Origin: Hysterium pulicare CBS 123377
Taxonomy: Eukaryota > Ascomycota > Dothideomycetes > Hysteriales > Hysteriaceae
DNA: 46,845 nucleotides
Direction: 5' to 3'
Assembly: GCA_000467715.1 (NCBI GenBank)
Contig: AJFK01000389.1
Coordinates: 1 to 46,845, forward strand
Within the stretch, counting starts at the first letter, position 1, and each line of letters starts with the position of its first letter. The translations under genes were made by a program, and so were the position numbers. A model generated the notes under the pieces. It ran no database searches. It was not told the origin of the DNA and worked only from the letters and a program-made list of their open reading frames with translations. Of the stretch, positions 22,092 through 34,317 are shown piece by piece.

Positions 22092-22266
22092 CCTCCCTCC
22101 GGCCTTGCTGCACTATCGTGCAGAGTTTATTTCAACTTCAGATAATCAGACTTATTTTGTGCTTCAACGGTTTCATCATCCTAGAATGCTCAAGCGCTTT
22201 CTCTTTAACATTCGAGGCTTGCTTCTAGATCAGTCCTCTTTTCCTAAGCCGTCATAATTATATTCT

Positions 22267-22295
22267 GCCGTAGGCCCGTACAACTTGCCTACGGC
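22267..22295. repeat. Perfect 9-bp inverted repeat with 11-nt loop
   Basis: GCCGTAGGC at 22267-22275 pairs with GCCTACGGC at 22287-22295. A second, competing 6-bp inverted repeat (AACTTG at 22282-22287 with CAAGTT at 22296-22301) overlaps its right arm. The element lies about 210 bases upstream of the dehalogenase start. No T run follows, so it does not look like a simple terminator. Confidence 0.55.
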
Positions 22296-22507
22296 CAAGT
22301 TAGCTTAAGGCATGAATTGCGGGGCATAAATACCTATAATCAACTTACCTCACCAACGTCACATATTCGTCGATCTCCCGCCACGAACTAAATAAAAAAC
22401 TCCTTTATGATAACCAAAACTGAACGAATCACAAGCAATTATTGGAATTTCTTCACTGATCCTGGCCCGAGTATCTTAATCTGTGATTAGTTGCACGTAT
22501 CATCAAT

Positions 22508-23309
22508 ATGGCATCTAAAAACAAGATCCTCCTAGCATTTGATGCATACGGAACCCTATTGAGCACGGAAAGCATCGCTGAAGCTTTAGCGAAGCTTTTT
22601 GGAGAAGAGAAGGCGGCGAAAATAGCTCAGGGGTGGAGGGCGTTACAGTTGGAATATACCTGGAGGCTGAATTCTATGAGTATGCACGAAGCCACTTCCC
22701 CCTTTCTATATCGAATATGTGACACACTCACTCACATGAACAGATCAATACGAACCCTTTTCTACCGTGACTGAGAGAGCTTTGAAGCACGCAGTCCAAT
22801 CCGCTGCAATGGACATAGACCAGAAGGGCGTTGATATGCTAATGCAATCCTATAATTCTCTCTCAACGTTCCCAGACGTGAAGAAGGGACTAGAGAATGT
22901 AGCATCCGCCCAGAATATATCCGCCGTCATTTTTTCCAACGGCACAAACTCTATGGTATCAACCTCGGTGCACGAATCCCCAGATCTAAAACCGTATGCC
23001 TCCGTCTTCGAGCAAATCATCAGTGTAGAAGAACCTAAGAAGTTTAAACCTTCGCCGGAGGTCTATTTCCACTTGGGCGAGAAGGTAGGAAAGGGAAAAG
23101 AGGAGCTGGGGGATGTATGGCTTATTAGCGGAAATCCGTTTGATGTTGTGGGAGCGAACGCGGTGGGGATGAAGACCTGTTGGGTTGATAGAGGTGGTAA
23201 AGGCTGGGTGGATGGGTTAGTAGAGGGGCCGAATGGTAGACCGACAGTGATTGTTAGGGGCTTGGGTGAGGTTGTTGGGGCTATTAGGGAGGTCGTAAAA
23301 GATATTTGA
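22508..23309 (+). CDS. Haloacid dehalogenase type II (HAD superfamily)
   Basis: Two exons (22508-22679, 22744-23309) give 245 residues. The HAD motifs are in order: nucleophile Asp12 in FDAYGTL, motif II FSNGT near 122, motif III Lys in KPSPEVY near 160, and motif IV SGNPFDVVGA near 185. FDAYGTL and the SxNxxD motif IV place it with the L-2-haloacid dehalogenase-like type II group. Fungal members are usually annotated as 2-haloacid dehalogenases, but the natural substrate is generally unknown. The C-terminus has an extra glycine-rich loop (DRGGKGWVDGLVEGPNGRP). The intron falls early, after NSM. It stands alone on its strand with no linked pathway genes. Confidence 0.87.
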
Positions 23310-26300
23310 GGAGAGCGTTTGGGTTAGCAATGAAGTTTGAGAGTGAAATGATAGGATTGTGTTTGGAACTAGGAGAAGAGCGAACACGACAACATCAATA
23401 ATGGGCGAAGCTTTGTAGATGTAAGGGTAGACGAAGAAACCATCTATGCATTGAACACTCTTGTGATCGTGTGATTGATACACAGAAATGAAATAAGAGT
23501 TAGACGACGCGACCCATCATCCTTTCCTTATGGCCTTCTCCTCCTCTTCCTCATGCGTCATATATGGTGAACCTTCAACCGCCAGCTTCTCCTATTGTTA
23601 TGATACGAAGTACGCTTCCTTCAACGTACCCTATTCCCTAATATCGTCTTGGCAAGATGATTGTGGCTATAATGACACGGCTTGCCTTCACTTCGACCAT
23701 GGCAATGAATATTGTTTTCAGCTGACTTGTAGTTCGGAGGAACATGCACTTGAATAGTATCAATGAACCCACTAGTCGTAGATTTCAAGGGGCATTTAAA
23801 GTATTGTAACCCAACAGGGCAGCCTTCGTTCTTCCGAATAGATTAGTATTAACATACTAATTGATTAGAGTAGAGAGACATGATGAATCTTGTAGGATGT
23901 AGGACAGCAGTAGTATGCAAGTAGACAGTACTGATAGCGGTCAAATTTGCGACAGCTTCCTATGCAGATGTTCTCCTAGCAAACACTACACTTGATATCA
24001 GCGAGTTCACTTTGATATTTACCGCACCTTAGAGCGAGCAAGTCATCCCCCTTTTCGTTCAACTAATCTAGTTCAAACTAGCTTCGCTTTGGTTTTCATG
24101 AGGAGAGAACAAAAACCTCTTCCTGGAGACGGGGATGGCCACTTGACGAAAAGCAATATACGAGTACAACACTGCCGTATAGTAGCGGCCCATGGTACGA
24201 AGTCATGATTTGTTGAAACCTGGACTACGTATCAACCTCGTGATGGCTCTTGCTGTCTGCATACACAGATCGACCTTAGTAACGTGGTCCTATTGGTGTA
24301 TCTAGTCCTCAGCGGACATCTAAATTTCGTATGTGTAGCTTTCCATATATTACGTATGCTGAAAAACAAACTAGAATCTACGAGATTATCCCACTTTAAC
24401 AGAATTTAATACTTAACAACTCTACACTTGAGCACAAGATAGGACCTGTTTATATGTTACTTTCGAAATGACCCCAAGGATGGCAACCGGCTTTCCCAGA
24501 GGCCAAATCGACCTTGAGGACCAATAAGAAATAAAGTGGAAGGCGCAGACCCGTCCTCCAAAGACTTTTGGGTCGTTGCGAATGTCTCAATGCCGGGGAA
24601 GCGCTAATCTTTGCGCAAGGTGCGCTCTCCGTGATAGGATAGTAGGAGAGCACGAAAAGCGTGTCCTGAAGTAGCAGTCTCGGTAGCGAGTGATCTGAGA
24701 ACGACTTCATGACTGAAATACTGAGGGAATGTGTAGAGCTGTCCTGTTACTCGATTCCCACCGCGGCAATGGCGCGGAAAAATAGAAAATGTTGATGGGA
24801 TCAACCAGTCTGGGATCATTATTACCAGCTAGGTGCTCATCCAGCTGCCAGACATGCAAATCTAGGGCCTGGAGTGATAAAAGGGGACTCAAAGTCGCTT
24901 ACCTGATCTCATTCCACATGGTAGCAGTAGGTCCTCTTCGTTGACGAATCCTTCGATTCATCTCAACATTTTCGAATCATGATGTCGACGACTACAGCAT
25001 TCCTTGGAAGTATCCAATGGAAATGGGAGGGAAAATGGGTTAGGTTTGGCATGTCGGTATCTGTTTCGAGTGGGGGTACGCGATTTATGCGGGGTGATGA
25101 TTCTATGTCTTCTGGCAAAATGCACCATTACCCGGCCGTAGGAGTAAGGCTGATGTCTCGCTCCGACAGTGAGGGTACGTATACGGACAGCTGACGACTA
25201 CAGTGATACTGTCAAAGGCATAGTAGATCTTTGGCAATAACCAAGCCTTCATGCATTGTGGTACTCGGTGAATATGTGCACCTGCCTCAGGATAGATTAA
25301 AGGTGCAGCCTCTAGCATGAGACCATCTACCCCAGTTTACATGTCAGAAGGGATGACCCCGTCAGTTCAACGGGAGTGGGTATTTTGATATATGCAAGAA
25401 CCAAGGAACATGCAGAAAACCGCAATAACAGGAGGGTTGAAGGTGACGACTGTGTAACTGAAAGCCGGGTCTTCTTCGCTGGGTAGGCTTCGACGTTGAT
25501 TCCGGGTATCTTGATTGATCCTCCGCCTTGCGGGGATTCGGTTTCTGGATAAGGTTCGTGGTTTCACGATGCACGTTTTGAAATTCCCTACTGCAAGCCC
25601 AGTTGAGATGGGAGGTGTGAGGACTTGTTAGGAGCCAACTAGGCGATACTGGAAGAAACTACCTACGTAGCTCCACAGCACGCATGCGACGAACTGCTAT
25701 GCCAAGCAGTTGGTTCTTACAGATGGCGCAACTGTATGCAGGTTGTAGCGCTTGTGTAATAGTCGTTGTTTTCGAAAAGGGAGGCCTGATGAACGCACCT
25801 TTGAGATGCTACGGACCGCGCGGAGCGTCTCTGTTGGATTTGACCACGGCCCATGATCGCCTTTGTCCCGGATTATAACCCAAGAACATGTCGACCCCTC
25901 CCCTCGAGTTCTGTCCTTCATTGCGAACGCTGGCGGCTCTCATGCCCGATTGGCTGCATTCCAGTTTTACAACGAACGTATTAATGTGGCAGAGGACAAG
26001 CCTATGGCCGAATTGAAAGCAATTCAAGATGGCGAATGGAAAATCGATAGCGCAGAGGGGACAAGGCGTGGCAGCCAGGGGTGAGGGACACTAGACGAAA
26101 GGGCCCTGATGAACCTCTGATCATGGCGTTCAGGGGCAGCATTCCGCCCTTTTATTGGCCACTCGGTGTGAGCAGCTCTGTTTCAAAGGTGACGCTATTC
26201 TCGCATTGAACAAGACCAGACGCTGGAATAAGAAGTCCCAGCGTGCTAGACCCCACACCCTTTAGTGCAAGCCATCGCGTGGATCGTCTTGCCCGAGGCA

Positions 26301-26899
26301 TCCTTGGAAGGCCAGGAGCGTCCAAGGGTTGTTGGAGCGAGGGTCGCGAATTCCGTTGTAGAAGTGCAAATGCACCGGCAGCTTTCTATAACATAACCTC
26401 ATGTTATATACTAGACGCGTCTCCTCCCAGCGCGTTCCCCTCATTGCAATCCTCGACTCTCTTCTGCATGTCCGCTGCTGCTATCAACCGTTCTCCCTCT
26501 TTGCCCGCAGCACCTTCAACGGTGCATGTCCCATCTTGGCGCCCCTACACCGCCGCCATTGCAGAACCCCCCTGAAACTTCCGGCAGTGGCCACGAGACC
26601 GGTCCGCCATCTCCAGATTGTTTCTTTACTGTGTCATGAACGCGGAGTATTTTCCTTGACTCCCCTTAGCTGAGGGATCCAGCAGTGCTGGTTTGTCGAT
26701 CGAGTCTAGGGGGCAAACAGTCTCCAGTATCACCGCCCTACAACGCTGCAATTGCATCTGCACTTCCCACACGAACCGACCCAATTTACATCCTGCGGAC
26801 CCGCAACAACCAAGCAAATACTGGACAATTATCGGACAAGCAAACATCCTGCATCGCCGTACTGCTTGCGCCTGGGCTCGGAGGAAATGCTAGACTGTA
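23310..26899. other. Gene-poor 3.6-kb stretch and Sec7 gene leader
   Basis: No convincing gene from the dehalogenase stop to the Sec7 start. A possible 75-codon cysteine-rich ORF is listed separately (23530-23757). Other ORFs on both strands are under 112 codons and have no recognisable domains. I saw no terminal repeats, poly-A tail or transposase-like frame. The last 500 bases are C-rich and probably form the Sec7 gene promoter and leader, with several upstream ATGs, including one whose ORF (26887-26997) overlaps the main start. Confidence 0.4.
23530..23757 (+). CDS. Doubtful 75-residue cysteine-rich ORF
   Basis: An ATG ORF with six cysteines (positions 9, 23, 45, 52, 62 and 66) and an aromatic-rich composition. 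It lacks a signal peptide, and no upstream exon supplying one is evident. I do not recognise it. Six cysteines in 75 residues is notable but may be chance. Confidence 0.15.
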   Translation: MAFSSSSSCVIYGEPSTASFSYCYDTKYASFNVPYSLISSWQDDCGYNDTACLHFDHGNEYCFQLTCSSEEHALE

Positions 26900-29800
26900 A
26901 TGAATTTCGGCGAAGACCTTCGAGCCTCTCCTTCCGACCAACAGGCACACACAACAATGGTAGAGCAGAGCAATTCAAGAGGTGGACAGCGCGATGACTC
27001 TCCTCCACGCACGCCACGCATGGAATTTACACGGCTTCAAAAAGGAAATCCAGCAATGCGCGCGCTCAACACCCAACATACTCAACCCGAGACCTTTTTT
27101 GACGATGCCACCCCCGTAGATAATTTCAAAGGTGGAGAGAAGGACTTCGATAGATCGAGGGACTCACATGATTTATCAATTGGTGATGGCACCAGGAACT
27201 CGATCGTGGATAACATGCTGTTGTCCTTGGACCAGCTTCCTACTGGACAGCCATCATTCACCGATCCCGCCGCGCTTTACTCCAATTTCAATGACGAAGA
27301 CTTCTTTCTGACCGAAAACCACTATGCCGTTCCCAATCTGTCCCGACACCGTGGTCATACCTACACCTCCTCGTATTCCTCAGACTACGACTTACACCCA
27401 GATGACACTTCTAGCCGATATTCAAGCCACCATTCGCGGGGGCGAAGGAGCAACAGTAGTAATACCTTCCAGAATGGCGTCAGTAGGAAGGGAAGTTTGA
27501 GAGCTTTTGGTATCGGAAGGAACAATGATAAACCATCGAAAGGCATAAGCGAAGATCTCGCGCCTTCGACACATGCGAATCACACAAGGGGAGGAGGGAA
27601 GAAGGGAAGTAAAGGCAGTGGCTCTTCGAGCATGGATTTTGGATATTCTCAAGTCTTGGGTACGCATCGTCTCGCAGTTGGGAATCGGTCGGCGAGTTTC
27701 GATCACGGATATATTAATCAGTCGAGATCCTCGATCGGGAAAAATGACTCCATATTGGATAGAGGTCGACCTGCATTTCCAGCGTACAATAGCTACGACG
27801 CTGCTCCAGAGCCGACTGTACCTGCTGGGCCCAGGCGTGTCCAAGAACCACCGCAGACTTCTCCGGCCTATCCTCCTCAACCCACATATGCTCCCCCACA
27901 AGCTCCTGTGACTCAGCGTAGGAACAGCGTTCGATCGTCAACAACTACTAAGACATCACGGAAGAATAAGAGCCAACCGGAGCCGAATATGAGGAGCCAG
28001 GCACACGATTTCGTTAACGCAAGTAAATTCCACGATCTACCTCCTATGCCCGCATTTACAGATCCACCAGCACCCAGTCCAACCGTGGCTATGAGGAAGC
28101 CATCCATGGTTGCGGCTCCAAGCACACCAAGTAGTGCTCCCAAGGAAAGGCCGGGTTTCTTCAGGAGAGTCTTCGGTTCCTCGAAGAGTCATCAACAGCT
28201 CTCCTCCCAACCTGATGTTTCCCCACTCACATCCCAGCATCGCGGTTCTCAGCCTGAGATATATCCCACAGATACTCCGAACCGACCCAAAACAACCCAG
28301 GGAAACACGCATCACATTGCATCTCAGCTCAAGACCTTGCCTAAGCCTCCCAGTACCGCTATCCCAGCGTCAAGGGAGCCCCAACAACAGCCTCCCACCC
28401 AGACTCTAAACAAAAAGCACTCTTCATTTTTCCGTCGCCGGAAGAAGTCTGTATCTGAGAACACACGGCCGCCGATAATGCCACTTGAGCTGAGACCACC
28501 GAGGTCAGATATAGTTCCTGCCCAGCCCAGCCCATCCATTAGTAGTCTACGCAAGGTGATGAACCCGTATCTAAATGATCTTGCAAGTCCCGCAGAGACT
28601 TATCATGATACTCGGGAGCACCAGCCCGCAGGAGCACGGGCGCCGAATGGTGAGCATCTCAATGGATTTTCGCCGGGATATAAGCCTCATCAAGATGCAA
28701 CTGTCCGCACGGTAAAGCCTAGCTCCCGTGGTACAGAGATTAGCCCTCCGTCATCGCGTGGCGAGGCGGCCACAACTTCGCGCACACTCAGCGCGGATAG
28801 CCCCAAGCTGAAATTGAAAGTGAAGCGTAACCGAACACCCGTGGCCAATCTGCAGGATGATTCATTCCTCGCAGATAGCAGCGGCAACGAGGATCGCAGT
28901 GGTGGAGTAACACCATCCAAGAGCTCGACGTTTGCCTCCGACGAAACAAGACGACCCAAGACCAGCCCCACCTCTCCTGCACTCGTCCAATTTCCGACGC
29001 GCAGCAACAAAGAAAACGAGATGCCGCAGCGGAAAGCAAACGTGGGCGAAAGGCGGTCTGATCTGCTGAGTCCACGAGCACCAGACGCCGCCAAGCCAGT
29101 GCCTGCATCGACCGCTGCATCGGCCTCTGCGTCGACTTCTGCATCCGAGGTGGAAGACGACGGATGGGTCATTACCACGCCCGCGAAGAAGGAAGCCACG
29201 CAGGGGCAGGTCTCGGCCAAATCCAACCGTGTCTGGCTCGATGCGACGTCATCCAACGAGCAACTCGACGAGGCCGAGCTTCTTACACTTCCGTTGGAGG
29301 GCGCGCAGACATCGCAGAAATCTTCCGCCAAAGCCTCGCCTTCGTCCTCGAATGATGTTTTCCAGTCTGCATCCAGTCTGCCAGTTGTGCAAGTGGAAGG
29401 CGGTGACGCTTCAGCTATGAATGGCCCTGCGTCTCCTGCCAAAGAGGAAGAGCCCACAGAAGAGGACAGGGGGCGGGCGCTGACCATCTTCAACGGCGAT
29501 GAAGGCTTCGTCACCAAAGCTCAAGCGGCGGCCATGCTTGGCGATCTCACATTGAAGAGTGCGAGGATGAGAAAAGCATACATGGACCTGTTTGACTGGT
29601 CAGGGTTCAATATTTTACTGGCAATGCGGGATCTCTGCGGCAAGCTTGTGCTCAAGGCAGAGACTCAGCAGGTAGACCGGATCCTCATGAGCTTCTCGGA
29701 ACGATGGTGTGAATGCAATCCAAATCATGGCTTCAAGGCAACAGGTAATCTTCCCCATACTATGTCTTTTCCATCGCTCTTGGCTAACTGGACGTTGTAG

Positions 29801-31859
29801 ATGTTGTCCATACCATCTGCTATTCTGTGCTCCTTCTGAACACCGATCTGCACATGGCCGACATTGACTCAAGAATGACGAGAAGTCAATTCGTCAAGAA
29901 CACGCTTCCCACTATCCGTCGCGTCTGGGAGGAAGCAGCCAAGGATTCGGCAAACGACACTTTACGACCTCACTCAACTCAAGTCAGAGGCTCAATTCCC
30001 GCTCAATGGTCAGAGCCCAGTTCACCTGCTGCTGAGAATCCTGCTTTTCCCGCAGAAGCGACAGAAGGCCGCTCCTCTTTCGAGAATAAGCGGTCTCGAA
30101 GCCGGCTCTCTATAAAACCTCCAGTACGGACTGGCTCGGATGGTTTCTTACAGACCCCGGACTCCGCCCCAGCAGAAAATTGCACCGTCCTCGTCAATGC
30201 GCCCTACCAAGGGCCAACCAAAGGATGGGAATACCAGGTAGAGATTGTGCTGAAGGAGTTCTATAGCTCCATTCGACAGCAGCGATTACCCCTGCACGGC
30301 GCTTCATCAATCCAGACCCATGATCAGCCGTCCACGAATAGCCTCTCAGTCAGCTCTATGCTCAGACGAACTCCAAGTGTCCTGAGTAAAGCACCTTCTG
30401 ACACCGTTAGTTATCGTGGCCGAACCCTCTCAGACTTCAGGAGTGTTGGAGCACGCTGGAGCTCGAAAACACGTTCAAGGCCTAGGCTATATCCGTCCTC
30501 CACGGTCGGATCGAGCAGAACCAGTCTGGACGATGGGTCTGTTTGGAGCCCTGCTGGTTCTAGCACTTGGAGCAAGTACTCCTTGGGTAAAACCCAGACG
30601 TCAATGTCTATGGAGTCCATTGGGTCACATTTCGCTCACGGTGATTATCAACAATCCATCGGCTTTGCTAATGCACTCAGCCAAGCCATCATTCGCGAGG
30701 AAGGCATGACTATTGCGAGCAATGAGGAGTTTACTCGTGTGGCACCCCTGCTGGAAGATGAGACACTTGAACTTGCTGGAGCACCTTGGGCGAAAGAAGG
30801 CATCCTGAAGCACAAACATCACTTGGAATCGCTCGACAAAAAGGCTAAAGATCGTACCTGGACCGAGTGTTTCGCTGTTATTGAGAAAGGGTACGTGCGC
30901 CTCTTCTCCTTCAACATGAATTCGAAATCTCTACGTCACAAGAACAAATCCCGTCCCTCTGCTGGCAGCGTCGTCGGTGGTGGCAACTGGATGGATAATG
31001 CGGAAGCTCTTGATAGCTTCCTGCTTCGACAATCGATAGCTAGTGCACTTCCTCCTCCAGGTTATTCCAAGTCGCGACCGCATGTCTGGGCATTGTCCCT
31101 TCCAACTGGCGCTGTTCATCTCTTCCAAGTAGGGACACCGGATATTGTTAAGGAATTTGTCTCGACCGCCAATTATTGGTCGGCTAGACTATCTAAAGAA
31201 CCACTGGTGGGCGGGGTCAGCAACATCGAATATGGCTGGGGCGAGACCGTGGTCAATCCCGCCTTGATCCGTCAAGATACATCAGGTTCAAGTGGGCATG
31301 TGCCGCGTCCTAGCATGGCAAGCTCGATCCGTAGCTCCATGGATCATGCAACAGGAACCATCAAAGCTAGACTTCCTGGAGACAAAGTTCCTCTGTCCGA
31401 GTGGAGCCCACCGACGCAGAGCATGATGGCAAGCAACCTAATGGAAGTCGATCAGCTCAAAGCCTTGACCAACTACGTGAAGAATGTCGAGGATGAGCTT
31501 TCGCGCCACAATGAACTGAGAGCGCCGATGCTTATTGCCGTAAGTCTATCTTTCCAATCCTCTCTGTGCCTTGCTTCTGACACCCTTAGTTTTCCCCTCG
31601 ACATCCCAATGCTCCAAAGGCTATGGCCAACTGGGAACGCAAGTCGTCCTACCTTCTTCGCGAAATTGTCAAGTTCCGCACATACATCGACTCGCTCACC
31701 GCCGCGCAGATTCAAAAAGACAAGATCTACGCCGAGCGAGAAGCAGAGGATGCTAGGACCAGTGCGCTGGATGGCGATGTCTCTCCTAGTGCTGTGCCTA
31801 CTATTGAACTCGATGGTGGGGTCGAAGCTCCCAAGAGCTCTGAACCCTTCACTACATAA
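26900..31859 (+). CDS. Sec7-PH domain Arf guanine nucleotide exchange factor
   Basis: Three exons (26900-29744, 29801-31539, 31590-31859) give 1617 residues. Residues 1-850 are Ser/Pro-rich and look disordered. The Sec7 domain spans about 855-995. The glutamic finger lies in KAETQQVDR near 920, and the second Sec7 motif CYSVLLLNTDLH near 955 follows directly after intron 1. A PH domain lies at about 1280-1410 (GILKHKHHLESLDKKAKDRTWTECFAVIEKG is its start, split over two strands). A C-terminal coiled coil completes it. The order matches fungal Sec7-PH proteins related to yeast Syt1/Yel1 and fission yeast Sec74, which activate Arf GTPases in membrane traffic and polarity; which paralogue this is I cannot say. 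The ATG at 26900 is the first in frame. The next, at 26957, has a better context (ACAACAATGG) and may be used. Confidence 0.88.
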
Positions 31860-34317
31860 TTTCTTGGCCTAGCTAATTGAAACCATTCTTTAGCTGTAAC
31901 ACCTCTGCGTCGCACCGTGCGTCGACTTCGACTCCTTCACTCTTCTCGTTCTCGCCTTCGAGTCCATTCGGAGCCTTGAATTCTCCCAGACATAAGTCTC
32001 GTATTACGAGCATTCTCTTCTCGCTTTCTCGCGACTTTCGATGCACACGTACCCGCGACTACCTTTTCTCTTTTGTCCTACTTAGCCTTGAGACCCTCCA
32101 CGTTGGGAAGACGACGAATGAAATATAATGTACGATTGGGTTCTGTTGTCTCCGGAGCCTGGCAGGGCTGGGGTGATGGGTTGTTCGGTCCGTATCCGTG
32201 ACTGGTTTTGTTTCTACTTTTTCATCTAGACCTTAAGATAACATTGAGCCGTACGGAATCTCCTCTGCTTTCTTGACTTCGGGTACCGCACCACCCATAG
32301 AAGGCTATTTCGTGCTTGAGGAGGCAATATTCAGGTTTAGCGCCAACAGTATAATGATATACCCATCCGTTCCCAATATTATTTTGGGAAATATATTTAC
32401 TTTCAACAAATACCATCTTCTATAATTTTGGTGAGCTTCGTATGAATTTGCTGATGTTTTGAAAAAAGTTACAGATGTAACTTGGACACATAATTAATAA
32501 CTCATTTGCCATAAGAAGTATACGGATTTCACGAACGTTGCGCATCAGATGATATTTCGGCTCATATCCATTTCCCACGTGGAATCTCGGGCTCTCCTTG
32601 CGGGCCTTGCGACGGGCGGGAGGGGGAGCGGGAGGAGGGACGTCCTTGGCGCACGGTTGCGCATTAATTGAGATTTGATTTGGCCGGGTAGCCGTCTGAA
32701 AGGTGTGGTATCTGGCAGACCCAGTAAATCATTTGTTGTCGCCGAAGTTGTAGGTCTTCCTAAGTCAAGAGTGGTGAATGATACCGTGGGTCAACATATG
32801 AACCCTTGAAGCCAATCTCCGTTCTACTCGATGCATATATACAGTGTAGCCCGAGGTTGGCAAGTAGGCATCTTGGATTTCTTTCTTCTCTAGAGCATGA
32901 TTATCTGCTTTCTCTGATTCAAGGTTGTAGCAAATAGTCCTTAATATTGCAAGATGACACAGCAGTGGTGTACATCAACACCAGACAGCCTTTCAATAAT
33001 GGCACTTAAATTCAATATGCAATGGAACAGTTCTCTCGGCCTCAAAATATTTATACTTTTTCCTATTGGCTCAATTGTGTGATGTAACGAACCCGACATC
33101 TAATTGTCGATGATGCAAGATGCTGCAACGTTCTCGTGCACTGCCGCAGGGTCTCATGTGTGAATTTCTAAACATGGGATTCGAGTAGAACGGAACCCCA
33201 CGTATACGCAACAACTTAAACCGTCGTACCCAAATGAGTGTTCTTCGGTGTTGTCCGTTCGGTTAGATCTTTCTACGCAAGCCACGTTTTCCATAGCCCA
33301 GCGGGCTGGAACCATCTATACCAGGGTGTTGTGAGAATCCCTGGGAGATTAAAGATGATTTGAGAACAACTAACGCTGCACCCACAGGAGGTGTAAGGGA
33401 AAAAGGGAAAGGTTGGCCTCAGAAGGACCAGAAGGGTTGCCCGCAATTGCCCATTGGGATGCAGAGTCGCTTCCTCTTGGCCTGCAATTGGCATGTCTAG
33501 CTGGCCATGCTGGGTTCCAAGAGTCCCTTGTCGCTGGTGGAAGAAGGTTTCGTCTCGTTTTGGAGATGCGTTCTGCCAGCTGGACTGTCTATTGACTCTT
33601 TTAGGACCTCCTCAGATCTATGTTCTTTAACACCGTGCTCACTCGGGCTGGCCGCTGTTTCTCCAGCCACGACAAGGCTTGATGGTTCGACAGGCCGACG
33701 CCAGCAGGATGGCACTTATGCACGCAAGCCGTGGACGTGATTCTGTGAGAGACAAGCCAGCTTTCTTATTGGCGAGGAGAAAGCTTCGAAGCGGTAAAGG
33801 AGATTGGATTTGTACACTTCTCCCACAGCGGTGGAAATGATGGGGAGGAGGAGTGTGGACAGCAAACTATTCGCAATCGTCCTTGGGCTCGTGCTTGGGC
33901 ATACGGGGCGCGCTTGTATGTACGGCGTCGGAGGTTGACTTCTTCTACCCTTCTTTAGACTACCACCTCGTGCGCGCCGTTATGTACTACGACATCTCCC
34001 TGAACCATACAAATATCTTCTGAAAAGCCGTTTCACTCCTTTCACTCTGTCCTTCCTCGGTGTTTCTTTGGATGATTGCTCACCGCCCGTGCTCTCTCAC
34101 CTTTCAGCCCTACTACACCCCGCAGTACTGAAAACCTCTCCACCATCAACTTACACACACCTCGACCCATACGCCACCCCAGGAACATCACGACCTCCCT
34201 AAGATTAGCACAGAATACGGAATTAGCCTCAGAGTCGTGCACACATAATTATCGACGCTCCGGTCGTTAGCTTTGAGCGGCGGACGACACGTTGAGATTG
34301 GCACAACACAACCTGCA
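31860..34317. other. Intergenic 2.5 kb, no gene seen
   Basis: Between the Sec7 gene and the metacaspase, both on the plus strand. The first 250 bases are pyrimidine-rich and look like a 3' untranslated region. The middle is AT-rich and mixed. The last 300 bases are C-rich, as expected of a fungal leader. ORFs of 60-83 codons on both strands have no family resemblance. No repeat or RNA gene recognised. Confidence 0.4.

Larger units (their letters stand above)
21312..22507. other. Intergenic: prefoldin 3' side and HAD promoter
   Basis: About 1.2 kb, rather AT-rich. A minus-strand ATG ORF at 21660-21854 (64 codons, very basic at the start) has no relative I know. The region holds a CAACATA triplet repeat (22071-22091), a strong hairpin (22267-22295) and pyrimidine tracts. 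The last 200 bases should be the promoter of the dehalogenase gene. Confidence 0.4.

Noticed and set aside
28690-29517. 275-codon ORF on the minus strand inside the Sec7 gene
   Set aside because: It is antisense to a Ser/Pro-rich coding exon with strong codon bias, which often keeps the opposite frame open. Its composition is low-complexity with no domain.
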